Translations under genes and position numbers: made by a program
The notes under the pieces: generated by a model
Told to the model about the DNA's origin: nothing
What the model saw: only the letters and a program-made list of their open reading frames with translations
Databases searched by the model: none
Shown: piece after piece, positions 1 through 8,835 of the stretch
Position numbering within the stretch: the first letter of the stretch is position 1
Layout of the letters: every line of letters begins with the position of its first letter
Assembly (NCBI GenBank): GCA_028554645.1
Contig: JAQOOI010000073.1
Coordinates: 496,001 to 560,000, forward strand
Length of the DNA: 64,000 nucleotides
Direction of reading: 5' to 3'
DNA from: Omphalotus guepiniiformis
Taxonomy: Eukaryota; Basidiomycota; Agaricomycetes; Agaricales; Omphalotaceae

Positions 1-343
1 ACGTAGGTAGCATGATGATCGAGATCAAGCATGTAGACCTCAAGGCGATCACGATCATTAATGAAACACTTGAGGCAATCGAACTCATGGTTGACACACG
101 GTGGATTAGTCAAGGGTTATAGCCCAGGGTTTAGGGTTTTATTTACGTATATAACAAGTCCGCTTAGGTAGATATTTCTTTAGCTTCGATCTTGTCAATA
201 ACTCCTCGAGTTTAGACTTGTACTTAGCATAACTTCTTTATATCATTCCTCTTCTCAATTCTATTTCCTGCTTTTCTCCTATTCGTGTGAAACTGAGATT
301 CTTGTGTTTGGTTATTTGAGTTTGACAACTCGAGTCGCTGACA
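1..343 (+). repeat. 5' LTR of element A, truncated by window edge
   Basis: Positions 1-343 repeat 5815-6157 without a difference I can see. Comparison with the full 454-bp 3' LTR shows that 111 bp are missing at the left. The LTR ends in ...GCTGACA at 343, pairing with the TGTTA start of the 3' copy. It carries the promoter and the start of the R region. Confidence 0.95.
148..193 (+). promoter_or_regulatory. TATA box and predicted transcript start of element A
   Basis: TATATAA lies at 148-154. The sequence TAGCTTCGATCTT at 181-193, 33 nt downstream of the TATA box, is the exact reverse complement of 345-357 just after the LTR. In Tf1/sushi elements the first bases of the mRNA prime reverse transcription, so the transcript probably starts at or near 181. 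The same arrangement recurs in the 3' LTR at 5962-5968 and 5995-6007. The start site is inferred. Confidence 0.8.
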
Positions 344-878
344 TAAGATCGAAGCTACACAACTCACCCGACCAACACAATTCAAGTTTGCCTTCTTGTT
401 GCTATTTCAGTAGCAAGTAAGTTTCTCTTGACCCTTCACACGCTTACTTCATTTTCTTCCTTTGATATTCGGGTTTCCGTCCGAATTAGGAATCTGTGCT
501 CCATTAGAGTAATTGCGCCTATAGTACAAACGAGTAACGTTGAGTCCGACTCGGTACTGGCAGCAGAAAGCATCGTCTGATAACCAACCTTCGGGGAGGG
601 GACTTTGCGCTTGGGGAACGAGGTGCACTCCTAGAAAGGCACGCCCAGGTTTACTCAGCAAGCAAGCACAGATTAGGAACTCGTCTATTAGAGGCAGAAA
701 AGGTCCCAAAATCTCTTCGTGAGGTTACTGACGGACCGAAGTAAACTCTACCATTACGGAATCTTGGGGGAACTTTAGCAGTCTCTTCGAAGAAACCACC
801 ATCCCATCACCCATCACACCTTCCTACAAATCTCTTGCATCATCTCCTTATTCTACCCGACCTTCTACTCCTATCAGA
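344..878 (+). other. 5' untranslated leader of element A
   Basis: This 535-bp stretch between LTR and gag holds the primer binding site and no convincing coding frame. Short open frames on both strands have no recognisable content. It probably contains RNA packaging signals, which I cannot identify from sequence. Confidence 0.6.
345..357 (+). other. Self-complementary primer binding site of element A
   Basis: AAGATCGAAGCTA, two bases after the LTR end, is perfectly complementary over 13 nt to 181-193 in the LTR. No tRNA 3' end need be invoked. This is the hallmark of self-priming Tf1/sushi-type Ty3 elements, where the mRNA 5' end folds back as the primer for minus-strand synthesis. Confidence 0.82.
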
Positions 879-1769
879 ATGTCTGAAATCGACACCTCGC
901 GAGGAAAATCACTCCTCAACAAACCCGACAACTTCACCGGCGTCAAATCTGAATTTAAGAATTGGCGACAAAGATTGTTCACCTATATCCGTGATAAGAA
1001 GAATGGTATCACAACAGATGATGAGAGAATCGACGTTGCGATCTCTTTCATGAACGGAAAGCTTGTCGACGGATGGGTGAATAACTACTACAACACCCAT
1101 TTCGACCAAGACAACGAGAAGTGGCAGAAGGACTGGGCGCAATTCAAGCAAGCCTTGAACAAAGCGTTCCTAGATTCCGGTCTGCAGAGAACAGCGCAGG
1201 AGAAGGTGGAGTTGTTGAAGCAAGGAGCGGGGACGGCGGAGGAGTATTTCCAGGAGTTGGAGATACTGTTGACGGAGGCGGATTACAAGAAGGATGACCC
1301 GTATGTGGTGCGGCTCATTGAGAAGGGCATTAATGAGAAGACTATTGATGCCATTTACACGAGGGATGAGTTACCCAAAGTGTATGATGAATGGAAAGAC
1401 ATAGTGATCAAGATTGATCAACTATGGAGAAGGCGTCAGGAATGGCGCAAGAATCAGAACAGACCGGTGTTTACGCCAAGAAGGGAACAAAGTCCGCAAC
1501 AGGCGGCAGGAAGTGGTGATCGGAGAGACGCCACAGGAACGACCTTTGGGGGTACAGGTAAACCCATGGACATTGACGCGGCCCGAAGGAATGGGCAGTG
1601 TTTCAATTGCGGACAGAGGGGGCATATCTCACGGGATTGTCCAGCAAAGCGGGGTCAGAGAGTGAGGCAGGTGAACGTACAGGAGGAAGAGAAGAAAGAA
1701 GAACAGCCACCGAGCTGGTTCTTGAACTGGTTGAAATCGGATACGGGTTTTGTCAGAGCTCAGAAGTGA
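879..1769 (+). CDS. gag: Gag polyprotein of element A
   Basis: This 296-residue structural protein should form the virus-like particle around the retrotransposon RNA in the cytoplasm. The first ~190 residues are a hydrophilic helical capsid-type region (retrotransposon gag family pattern, with W at 29 and the WxxDWAxFKxAL stretch near 82-95). A basic Gln/Arg linker follows. A CCHC zinc knuckle lies at residues 241-254 (CFNCGQRGHISRDC) and should bind RNA. ATG at 879 is the first in-frame start after the leader. The last 172 nt overlap pol, whose frame is offset by -1 relative to gag, so Pol is probably made by -1 frameshifting. I did not find a clear slippery heptamer. No stops or frameshifts are seen. 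Confidence 0.9.
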   Translation: MSEIDTSRGKSLLNKPDNFTGVKSEFKNWRQRLFTYIRDKKNGITTDDERIDVAISFMNGKLVDGWVNNYYNTHFDQDNEKWQKDWAQFKQALNKAFLDSGLQRTAQEKVELLKQGAGTAEEYFQELEILLTEADYKKDDPYVVRLIEKGINEKTIDAIYTRDELPKVYDEWKDIVIKIDQLWRRRQEWRKNQNRPVFTPRREQSPQQAAGSGDRRDATGTTFGGTGKPMDIDAARRNGQCFNCGQRGHISRDCPAKRGQRVRQVNVQEEEKKEEQPPSWFLNWLKSDTGFVRAQK

Positions 1770-4700
1770 ATACAGGTCCTTCTGAGTTAGAATCGGAACA
1801 GTCTAGTGTAGATCACAAAGACAGCAATTTTCACTTTGTATTTAATCATCCTGAGAATAAATTTGCATCAGTATCTACAAAGTCCGATTCAAAACCTGTG
1901 AGAGAACGTTATCCGCCGAATTCACCAGAATGGATAGCGCAGAGAGTAAGGGAGGATGAGTCAGAACGAGCGGTGGGAATTTTGAGAGCATGGATGCCAA
2001 CCTGTCGGGCCAGGGAAGCATCAGAAGAAACGGTTGCCCAGATCCGGTCATTGGACATCAGCGAAGCCGTCACAGCCGTAAAGTCGCTTAAGAAAAACTT
2101 GCGGTTCGTAAAAGGTACTAAAGGAAGAGATCTCAAGCTGTCTGTTACAATCGAAGACATCGAAAGTGGCAAGCAGATAGAGACATCGGCATTACTTGAC
2201 AGTGGAGCAACGGGTTCTTGCGTCAATAAAGAATTCGTAGAGCGACATGGCTTAACTGTTAAGAAATTACCAGTAAAGATGCCGGTATACAATGCGGATG
2301 GTACCTTAAACGAGGACGGTTCAATTGAAGGATTCATAGAAGTCAGATTGGTAATGGGAGATCATGCAGAACGCATTGAACTTGCTGTTACAAATTTAGG
2401 CAAAACGGACATTTTCTTAGGACTCGATTGGTTAAGACGTCATAACCCCAATATAGATTGGAATGACTCGACTTTAAAGTTTGACCGATGTCCTAAGAAG
2501 TGTGGTTATATACCGTATTACCTAAAACCTGAATCCGACGCTGAAGTCCGAGAACTGGAAGAAGGGGATCGGTTGTTTTACCTGAATTGGGACGGATATC
2601 TTCGGAGTATGAACTTTGGAAAAGACAAAAAGACTGAGTCAAAAGCAGACAAGTACGTCAATGAGTACAAGGATGTTTTTGATGAAGCGAATTTCCAAAA
2701 TTTACCCGAACGAAGACCCTGGGACCATGCAATTGAACTGAAGCCAGACTTTACACCAGTAGATTGCAAGGTCTATCCATTAAATCCTTCGGAACAGAAA
2801 GTTTTAGATGAGTTCATTAAGGAAAATCTGAAATCTGGACGAATTAGACCATCAAAGTCACCGATGGCCTCACCATTCTTCTTTGTGGCAAAGAAAGATG
2901 GGAAACTTCGACCCGTCCAGGATTATCGGAAATTGAATGAAGCAACGATAAAGAACAAATACCCGTTGCCGCTCATTCAAGAACTCATTGATAAGCTGAA
3001 GGATTCGAAAGTATTTTCGAAAATGGATGTTCGATGGGGATACAATAATATCCGGATCAAAGAAGGTGATGAGTGGAAGGCGGCATTTAGAACTAATCGG
3101 GGGCTCTTTGAACCAACGGTTATGTTCTTTGGTCTTACAAATTCTCCGGCGACCTTCCAAGCATTCATGAATCATATCTTAAGGGATTTGATCAACGAAG
3201 GTCACGTCATGGTGTACTTAGATGATATCTTGGTTTTCACAAATACAATCGAAGAGCACGAGTCAATTGTAAAACAGGTGTTAGATATATTACGACAACA
3301 CAAGTTGTATCTTAGACCTGAAAAGTGCGAATTCGAGACCAGTAATGTTGAGTACCTTGGAGTGTTTGTAGGAAATGGACAAGTGCGGATGGATCCAAAG
3401 AAAGTCAAAGCGGTAAAAGAATGGAAAATACCAGGAAACAAGAAGGAAGTACAGTCCTTCTTGGGTTTCTGCAACTTCTACCGACGATTTATCCGAGGAT
3501 TCAGTCAAGTGGCGAAACCATTGTCATCACTGACTGGGAATTCAAAGTGGGAATGGACAGAGCAGCAACAGCAGGCATTCGAAGAACTCAAAAGTAGAAT
3601 TGCCGAAGAAGTTGTTCTAACCATACCCCGTGATCATGGGCAATTCAGGGTCGAGGCAGATTCCTCAGATTATGCAAACGGAGCTGTCTTATCGCAAAAG
3701 ATAGATGGAAAATGGTGGCCTATTGCATTCAGATCTAGATCTCTAAATGAAACAGAACGTAATTATGAGATCTATGATAAGGAAATGATGGCCATTATGG
3801 ATTCCTTAGCAGATTGGAGACAGTATCTGATGGGTGCAGAAGAGTCATTTGAGATCTATACAGATCATCAAAATCTTCAGTATTTCAAAAAACCTCAAAA
3901 ATTGAATCGTCGACAAGCCCGATGGATCACTGAATTATCCGAATACGACTTTACATTGATTCATAAACCTGGAAAGTCGATGGGAAAGCCAGATGCATTG
4001 TCCAGGATGGCCAATCATGAGACGGGGGAGAAAGACAATGAGGATGTGGTACTTTTAAAGCCGGAACTTTTTTTGATCAACAGACTAGAAATGCCCGAGG
4101 ACGAGATCTTAGATCTTATCAAGAAAAAGTCAAAAGTGCGGGATAATCTAGTGAATAAGGCTTTAGAAGGAAAAGAGAAGGATTGGGTCGAGTCAGAGGA
4201 AGGAATTGTGACGTGGCAGGATAGGATTTACGTGCCTATTGATAATAGGTTACGGGGAAAGATCATCGGACTACATCATGATACCGTTCTGACGGGACAT
4301 CCAGGGCAGTTCAAAACCATGGAATTGGTGACGAGAAACTATTGGTGGCCGGGAATCACTCAGGATGTACGGAAATACGTTAAAGGGTGTGAAAAGTGTC
4401 AGGCCACTAAGATTCATCGAACCAAACCAACGGGAACACTAGTCACAAACAATGTCCCACAAGGTCCCTGGGAAGTCATAGGAACGGATCTGATCGGAGA
4501 ACTACCGGAAGCTGGAGGTTTTAATGCCATAAGTGTGACTGTGGACCATTTCACCAAACGAACACGTTTGATACCCACACACATGTCGTTAACGTCTGAA
4601 GGAATGGCCAGAATTTATAGGGACAAAATCTTTCCTATACATGGATTACCGAGAAAGATTATTCATGATCGGGGACCTCAATATCATTCCCGATTCATGA

Positions 4701-5692
4701 AGGAACTATACCGGTTATTAGGCATTCAGGGGAGTTTCACAACGGCATATCATCCACAGACGAATGGACAGACGGAACGGATGAACCAAGAGATTGAACA
4801 TTATCTCCGGTTATTCATCAATCAACATCAGAACGACTGGCATGAATGGCTACCGACAGCAGAGTTCGTGTTGAATGACAGAATACACTCAGCAACGGGT
4901 GTCACTCCGTTCTATGCGGATATGGGACGACATCCGTATAAGGGAACAGCTCCAAGAACTCCGTCGGCAAATCCCACAGCACAGGAATTTGCTGATAAGA
5001 TGATCAAGATCAGGGACGAAGTAGGGGCAGCGCTTAAGAAGGCAAAGGAAGACATGACTCGGTATTACGACAAGAAGAGGAAACCATCAGTCGAATATAA
5101 GCCTAATGACAAAGTATGGCTTGAAGCGACAAACCTGACTTCTGATCGACCAATGAAGAAGTTGGATGATAAACGATTTGGTCCTTTTGAAGTCGTAAAG
5201 AAAGTTGGAGCGACATCGTATCAACTAAAGATACCGAAGACTTGGAAGAGGATACATCCAGTCTTTAACGAAGTTCTACTGTCACCCTATCATCCGCCTG
5301 AATTCCCCGAACAGCCTAAGAATGATAATCCGCCACCAGTGATAGAAGGAGAAGAACCGGAGTTCGAAGTAGAAGAGATAGTAGATTCAGGGAAATATAG
5401 GGGAGGGAGATTCGGATACAAAGTCCAATGGAAGGGATACTCGCGGCACGAACAAACATGGGAACCATTAGCAAACCTTGCAAACGCAAAAGAAGCAATC
5501 GAAGAGTTCCATAAAAAATTCCCCACTAAACCACGACCACCTCAGTTAAGAAAGATTGAGGTCCCAATTTCCTTATTCCCGACATCATTGTTACGACCTA
5601 TCCCTGAAGCATGTACGGAAGTAGTAGAAACGAAGAAGATGCCGACAGAAGCATTAGCAGTGAAGTTAGGACGATGGGGACATCGTCCCTAA
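1598..5692 (+). CDS. pol: Pol polyprotein of element A (PR-RT-RH-INT-chromodomain)
   Basis: The open frame is 1364 codons; translation probably enters by frameshift from gag, so the first codons are nominal. Domains in order: aspartic protease with LLDSGATGS near residue 199; reverse transcriptase with the YLDD active site near 539; RNase H starting with VEADSSDYANGAV near 685; integrase zinc-binding HHCC near 890-925; integrase core with D in GTDLIG (~962), D in HDRGPQ (~1023) and E in QTERMNQE (~1058); and a chromodomain near 1256-1304 containing YKVQWKGY and QTWEP. The chromodomain is known in this family to steer integration toward chromatin marks. All catalytic residues are present. The order RT-RH-INT is typical of Ty3/gypsy. 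The stop TAA is followed at once by the polypurine tract. This looks like a functional gene. Confidence 0.95.
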   Translation: MFQLRTEGAYLTGLSSKAGSESEAGERTGGREERRTATELVLELVEIGYGFCQSSEVNTGPSELESEQSSVDHKDSNFHFVFNHPENKFASVSTKSDSKPVRERYPPNSPEWIAQRVREDESERAVGILRAWMPTCRAREASEETVAQIRSLDISEAVTAVKSLKKNLRFVKGTKGRDLKLSVTIEDIESGKQIETSALLDSGATGSCVNKEFVERHGLTVKKLPVKMPVYNADGTLNEDGSIEGFIEVRLVMGDHAERIELAVTNLGKTDIFLGLDWLRRHNPNIDWNDSTLKFDRCPKKCGYIPYYLKPESDAEVRELEEGDRLFYLNWDGYLRSMNFGKDKKTESKADKYVNEYKDVFDEANFQNLPERRPWDHAIELKPDFTPVDCKVYPLNPSEQKVLDEFIKENLKSGRIRPSKSPMASPFFFVAKKDGKLRPVQDYRKLNEATIKNKYPLPLIQELIDKLKDSKVFSKMDVRWGYNNIRIKEGDEWKAAFRTNRGLFEPTVMFFGLTNSPATFQAFMNHILRDLINEGHVMVYLDDILVFTNTIEEHESIVKQVLDILRQHKLYLRPEKCEFETSNVEYLGVFVGNGQVRMDPKKVKAVKEWKIPGNKKEVQSFLGFCNFYRRFIRGFSQVAKPLSSLTGNSKWEWTEQQQQAFEELKSRIAEEVVLTIPRDHGQFRVEADSSDYANGAVLSQKIDGKWWPIAFRSRSLNETERNYEIYDKEMMAIMDSLADWRQYLMGAEESFEIYTDHQNLQYFKKPQKLNRRQARWITELSEYDFTLIHKPGKSMGKPDALSRMANHETGEKDNEDVVLLKPELFLINRLEMPEDEILDLIKKKSKVRDNLVNKALEGKEKDWVESEEGIVTWQDRIYVPIDNRLRGKIIGLHHDTVLTGHPGQFKTMELVTRNYWWPGITQDVRKYVKGCEKCQATKIHRTKPTGTLVTNNVPQGPWEVIGTDLIGELPEAGGFNAISVTVDHFTKRTRLIPTHMSLTSEGMARIYRDKIFPIHGLPRKIIHDRGPQYHSRFMKELYRLLGIQGSFTTAYHPQTNGQTERMNQEIEHYLRLFINQHQNDWHEWLPTAEFVLNDRIHSATGVTPFYADMGRHPYKGTAPRTPSANPTAQEFADKMIKIRDEVGAALKKAKEDMTRYYDKKRKPSVEYKPNDKVWLEATNLTSDRPMKKLDDKRFGPFEVVKKVGATSYQLKIPKTWKRIHPVFNEVLLSPYHPPEFPEQPKNDNPPPVIEGEEPEFEVEEIVDSGKYRGGRFGYKVQWKGYSRHEQTWEPLANLANAKEAIEEFHKKFPTKPRPPQLRKIEVPISLFPTSLLRPIPEACTEVVETKKMPTEALAVKLGRWGHRP

Positions 5693-5700
5693 GGAGGGGG
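5691..5700 (+). other. Polypurine tract of element A
   Basis: AAGGAGGGGG overlaps the pol stop codon and ends 3 nt before the 3' LTR. It is the expected primer for plus-strand DNA synthesis. Confidence 0.85.
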
Positions 5701-5703
5701 TCA

Positions 5704-6157
5704 TGTTACGAACGTTTTCTTTTTTCATCTTATCTCATTGTTTGTACATATAGACACTTTTATTATCAGTAGATAGCATCTTAAGTTATAGATCTAGGGT
5801 TATATTAAATACACACGTAGGTAGCATGATGATCGAGATCAAGCATGTAGACCTCAAGGCGATCACGATCATTAATGAAACACTTGAGGCAATCGAACTC
5901 ATGGTTGACACACGGTGGATTAGTCAAGGGTTATAGCCCAGGGTTTAGGGTTTTATTTACGTATATAACAAGTCCGCTTAGGTAGATATTTCTTTAGCTT
6001 CGATCTTGTCAATAACTCCTCGAGTTTAGACTTGTACTTAGCATAACTTCTTTATATCATTCCTCTTCTCAATTCTATTTCCTGCTTTTCTCCTATTCGT
6101 GTGAAACTGAGATTCTTGTGTTTGGTTATTTGAGTTTGACAACTCGAGTCGCTGACA
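5704..6157 (+). repeat. 3' LTR of element A
   Basis: Complete 454-bp LTR running from TGTTACG to GCTGACA, so it has TGT...ACA ends. Positions 5815-6157 repeat 1-343 exactly. Element B coding sequence starts directly at 6158 (CCCCG is the presumed right copy of a 5-bp target duplication; the left copy is not in view). Confidence 0.95.
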
Positions 6158-6930
6158 CCCCGGAAACACCTTCGGTAGACGTACCCACCCTCGTTGAAGT
6201 TTCTGACTCGGATGCTGAATCTGAGGAAGATGACGAGTCAGAGGGTTATCATTCTTATGAGGTCGGAATTATGGACTTTGGGGAATATCTCCAAAGTATT
6301 GCTGAAACGTCACAATCGTCAGGACAATACATGTCGACGATGAATGACGTCAGATTCAGGCGAGCGCCGAGAGTGGGAAAACGCCCAGCACGGAGACCTG
6401 AAGATAACCGCTGTCTGGCCTGTTGGTTGGATATTAACGGTGTGAAAAGCTTCATGCTATTCGACACTGGAAGTACGGCAGATATAATGTCAGCGGATTT
6501 CGCAGCGATAGCCAAAGTCGATCTATTTCAACTGGAAAACCCGGTGATACTACAGTTGGGGACCAAAGGTAGTAAGGGCCATATTAATTATGGTTGCCAA
6601 GCTACTTTCAAACTGGGCCAGGAACCAGCTGTAGTTTCAGGGAAAGAATATTTCGATATAGCGAATATTGACCGTTACGACATGGTTATTGGCTGTGCAT
6701 TTATGCGAAAACACAAGATTGCTGTCAACATAGGAAGAGACTCTATTGTAATCAACGGGAAACGAGTACCCGCGATTCCAGTAGGGGAAGAACAGAAGGA
6801 AATCTTTCGTCGAGCAGCAAAACGAGTTGTGGAAGACAGTGTAGCAGAGGTTAGAATGATTCGCGAATACGAAACGTTCGAATTTGACTACACAGACTAC
6901 ATCCAACTGTTTGGAATGCGCGAAAATTGA
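6158..6930 (+). pseudogene. Element B Gag-Pro fragment with retropepsin domain
   Basis: A 257-codon open frame that starts at the insertion point of element A, so the N-terminal part is missing. An acidic linker rich in S, D and E (roughly the first 35 codons) leads to an aspartic protease: FDTGSTADIMS near 6460-6490 carries the catalytic D-T-G, and IGCAFMRKH near 6690-6715 is the conserved ILG-type loop that follows in retropepsins. The frame stops at 6930, while an alternative frame stays open for about 40 nt (reading EQAYDPVLRQKAF) and could be the original pol linker. The AT-rich block begins about there. It should have cleaved the B polyprotein. I infer it is no longer expressed as such. 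Confidence 0.75.
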
Positions 6931-8835
6931 GCAGGCCTACGACCCGGTGTTGCGTCAAAAAGCCTTTCAGTGCTGAAATCTATCAGATTGAAGTAAATAT
7001 GGAATGTTCAAGCATTAGAAACTGAACATAAAGGACTAGAGTCACCCCAGACTGCTAGTTAAGACATGAAACATACTTGTACTCACAATGCCTAAGTGTA
7101 GTGTTTGCTACAGTACTAAATCTGGTACTAAGCAACTGTGACCAATGGGTTATACAAAGAGATACTAGTTATGCCTCTCCAGCTGTGTTGGAATTCCAAT
7201 GTTCCATACCAGATTGAGTTGGTCAGACCCACCCTCTAATAACTAGAGACTCTACCAAGTGTTGTTGACTGTAATCCAAGGGGTTGATGGATTTTCACTT
7301 CAATTGAACAACTATCTAAGTCCTTTGGACTGATCAAAAGTTCCAGCTGGTCTTGCTAACTAAGTTGGCACTATAAGATTGAATGCTGAGAATATGGGCA
7401 ATCTTGAAGATTGTATTACCAGAGAAATATTGTACATTGAGTACTATGTGAACATAATGTCACTAAGATGAAATGCCAATCTGTGTAATAATGGAAGTAG
7501 ATTCAAAAGTTACATCTGCACAAATGAGTTAGATACTCAATACTCATGCTGGAAGGAGTTAGATACTGAAAATGAGTATCTCTCTGGATCTGAGTATCTC
7601 TCTGAAATTCAGTAACCCTCTGAACTTGATGAAAGACAAAGGCACTCTAATTGGAGGTCTTAGACGAGACTATGGGATAGAATACTGTCCTAGGAGAAGC
7701 TGAGGGCTATCCTAAACAAGAAATATAACCTGAGTACAAATCTGACCAAAAAGAGATGTATAGGGGTAAAACTTGAAATGCACAGCTACTGTACCTTACT
7801 GTGGCTGATAGAAACGATGAAGCATGGTCTAGATAAGCTCTAGAGCTTCTACACAACTCCTAATGCTGCCCTAGTAGAGGAGAATGTGCCAATTTTGGAG
7901 AAACTTATAGGGGACCAGATTTGCAATGCACTAAGGAGAATGTCACCTGTCAGGATACTGGTTGCTATTTACATGTTCTGGACCTTTATTTAGATACCCT
8001 GGGTACGCCCTAACACTCCTAGAACGCGGACAAAGCGATATATTTCTGTTTTTATACCAATCTATACCCAAAGTTCCTACTTTTTGACTATCTAACTGGA
8101 AAATTACCTAGAAAACTACCTAAAAAGAATCCAATCTCTGCTCAATTGATACTTACTTACTTTTGACTCATTTACTGTTCAGATTACTCTTTTAATTTCG
8201 AGATATATGTTTGATTTTATGATTTAGTATATATAGCTTACAGAGTATCTATTTAGATTTTCTTAAGCAAGTACTGCCCAAAGCTACAAGCCAAAGCAGG
8301 AAAACCTTCTTAGACGAAATATAGCCTGGCTCTTTAGAGTTCAGTTCGAGAAATATCCAGTTGTGAAAACTTCTGTAAAGTCCCTTGTGGCAGATAAATT
8401 GAAAGAGATACTGAATCTTTGCTGAAACTGCTGTTCTGTCTGTGCTGAATCTGCCTGCTGAAACTGTCTGTGCTGCATCTGAAACTGTTCCCTGCATTGT
8501 CTGACCATTGGATCGAGTTTAAACATCAAGATTGATTGTCCTGAATCCCTCCTGAACCCTGAAAACCACCATTACCTTCTGTCTGAATCTTGTGTTTTGA
8601 GATACCCTCTGCCATTTTCACCCAGATTGAGATAAAGACATCTGTAACCCTGCAGATTCGAAGTTCAATTGTTGCGTCTAACTGTGCGGAATCTCTGACA
8701 ATGCCAGTCACACCTCACCCTACATCTTTTGTGATTTGAGTTGGATAGTGCTCATTTGAGTATCTCTCTCGTTCATTTCATAGTCACTACACCGGTAACA
8801 AGGATGATGACACCAAACTTTCACCTATCCCATGA
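6931..8835. other. AT-rich non-coding block inside element B
   Basis: About 1.9 kb between the protease and reverse transcriptase of B has no coding capacity and is more AT-rich than B itself. It is full of short recurring words (CTGAAACTG, CTGAATCTG and GAGTATCTCTCTG near 7570-7610 and 8400-8500, also at 8758-8770). I see no clear terminal repeats or target duplication. It is probably a non-autonomous or decayed insertion. The exact ends are uncertain by several tens of bases. Confidence 0.5.

Larger units (their letters stand above)
1..6157 (+). mobile_element. Ty3/gypsy chromovirus A, nearly complete
   Basis: LTR retrotransposon of the chromovirus branch, cut at its 5' end by the window edge. 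Order: partial 5' LTR (1-343), self-primer binding site, gag (879-1769), pol in another frame (1598-5692), polypurine tract (5691-5700), 3' LTR (5704-6157). Protease, reverse transcriptase, RNase H, integrase and a C-terminal chromodomain are all open. The two LTR copies match at every base over the 343 shared positions, so the insertion is very recent and may still be active. It lies inside another Ty3 element (B): coding sequence of B resumes at 6158. The left target duplication is outside the window. The self-priming signal points to the Tf1/sushi group (inference). Confidence 0.95.
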
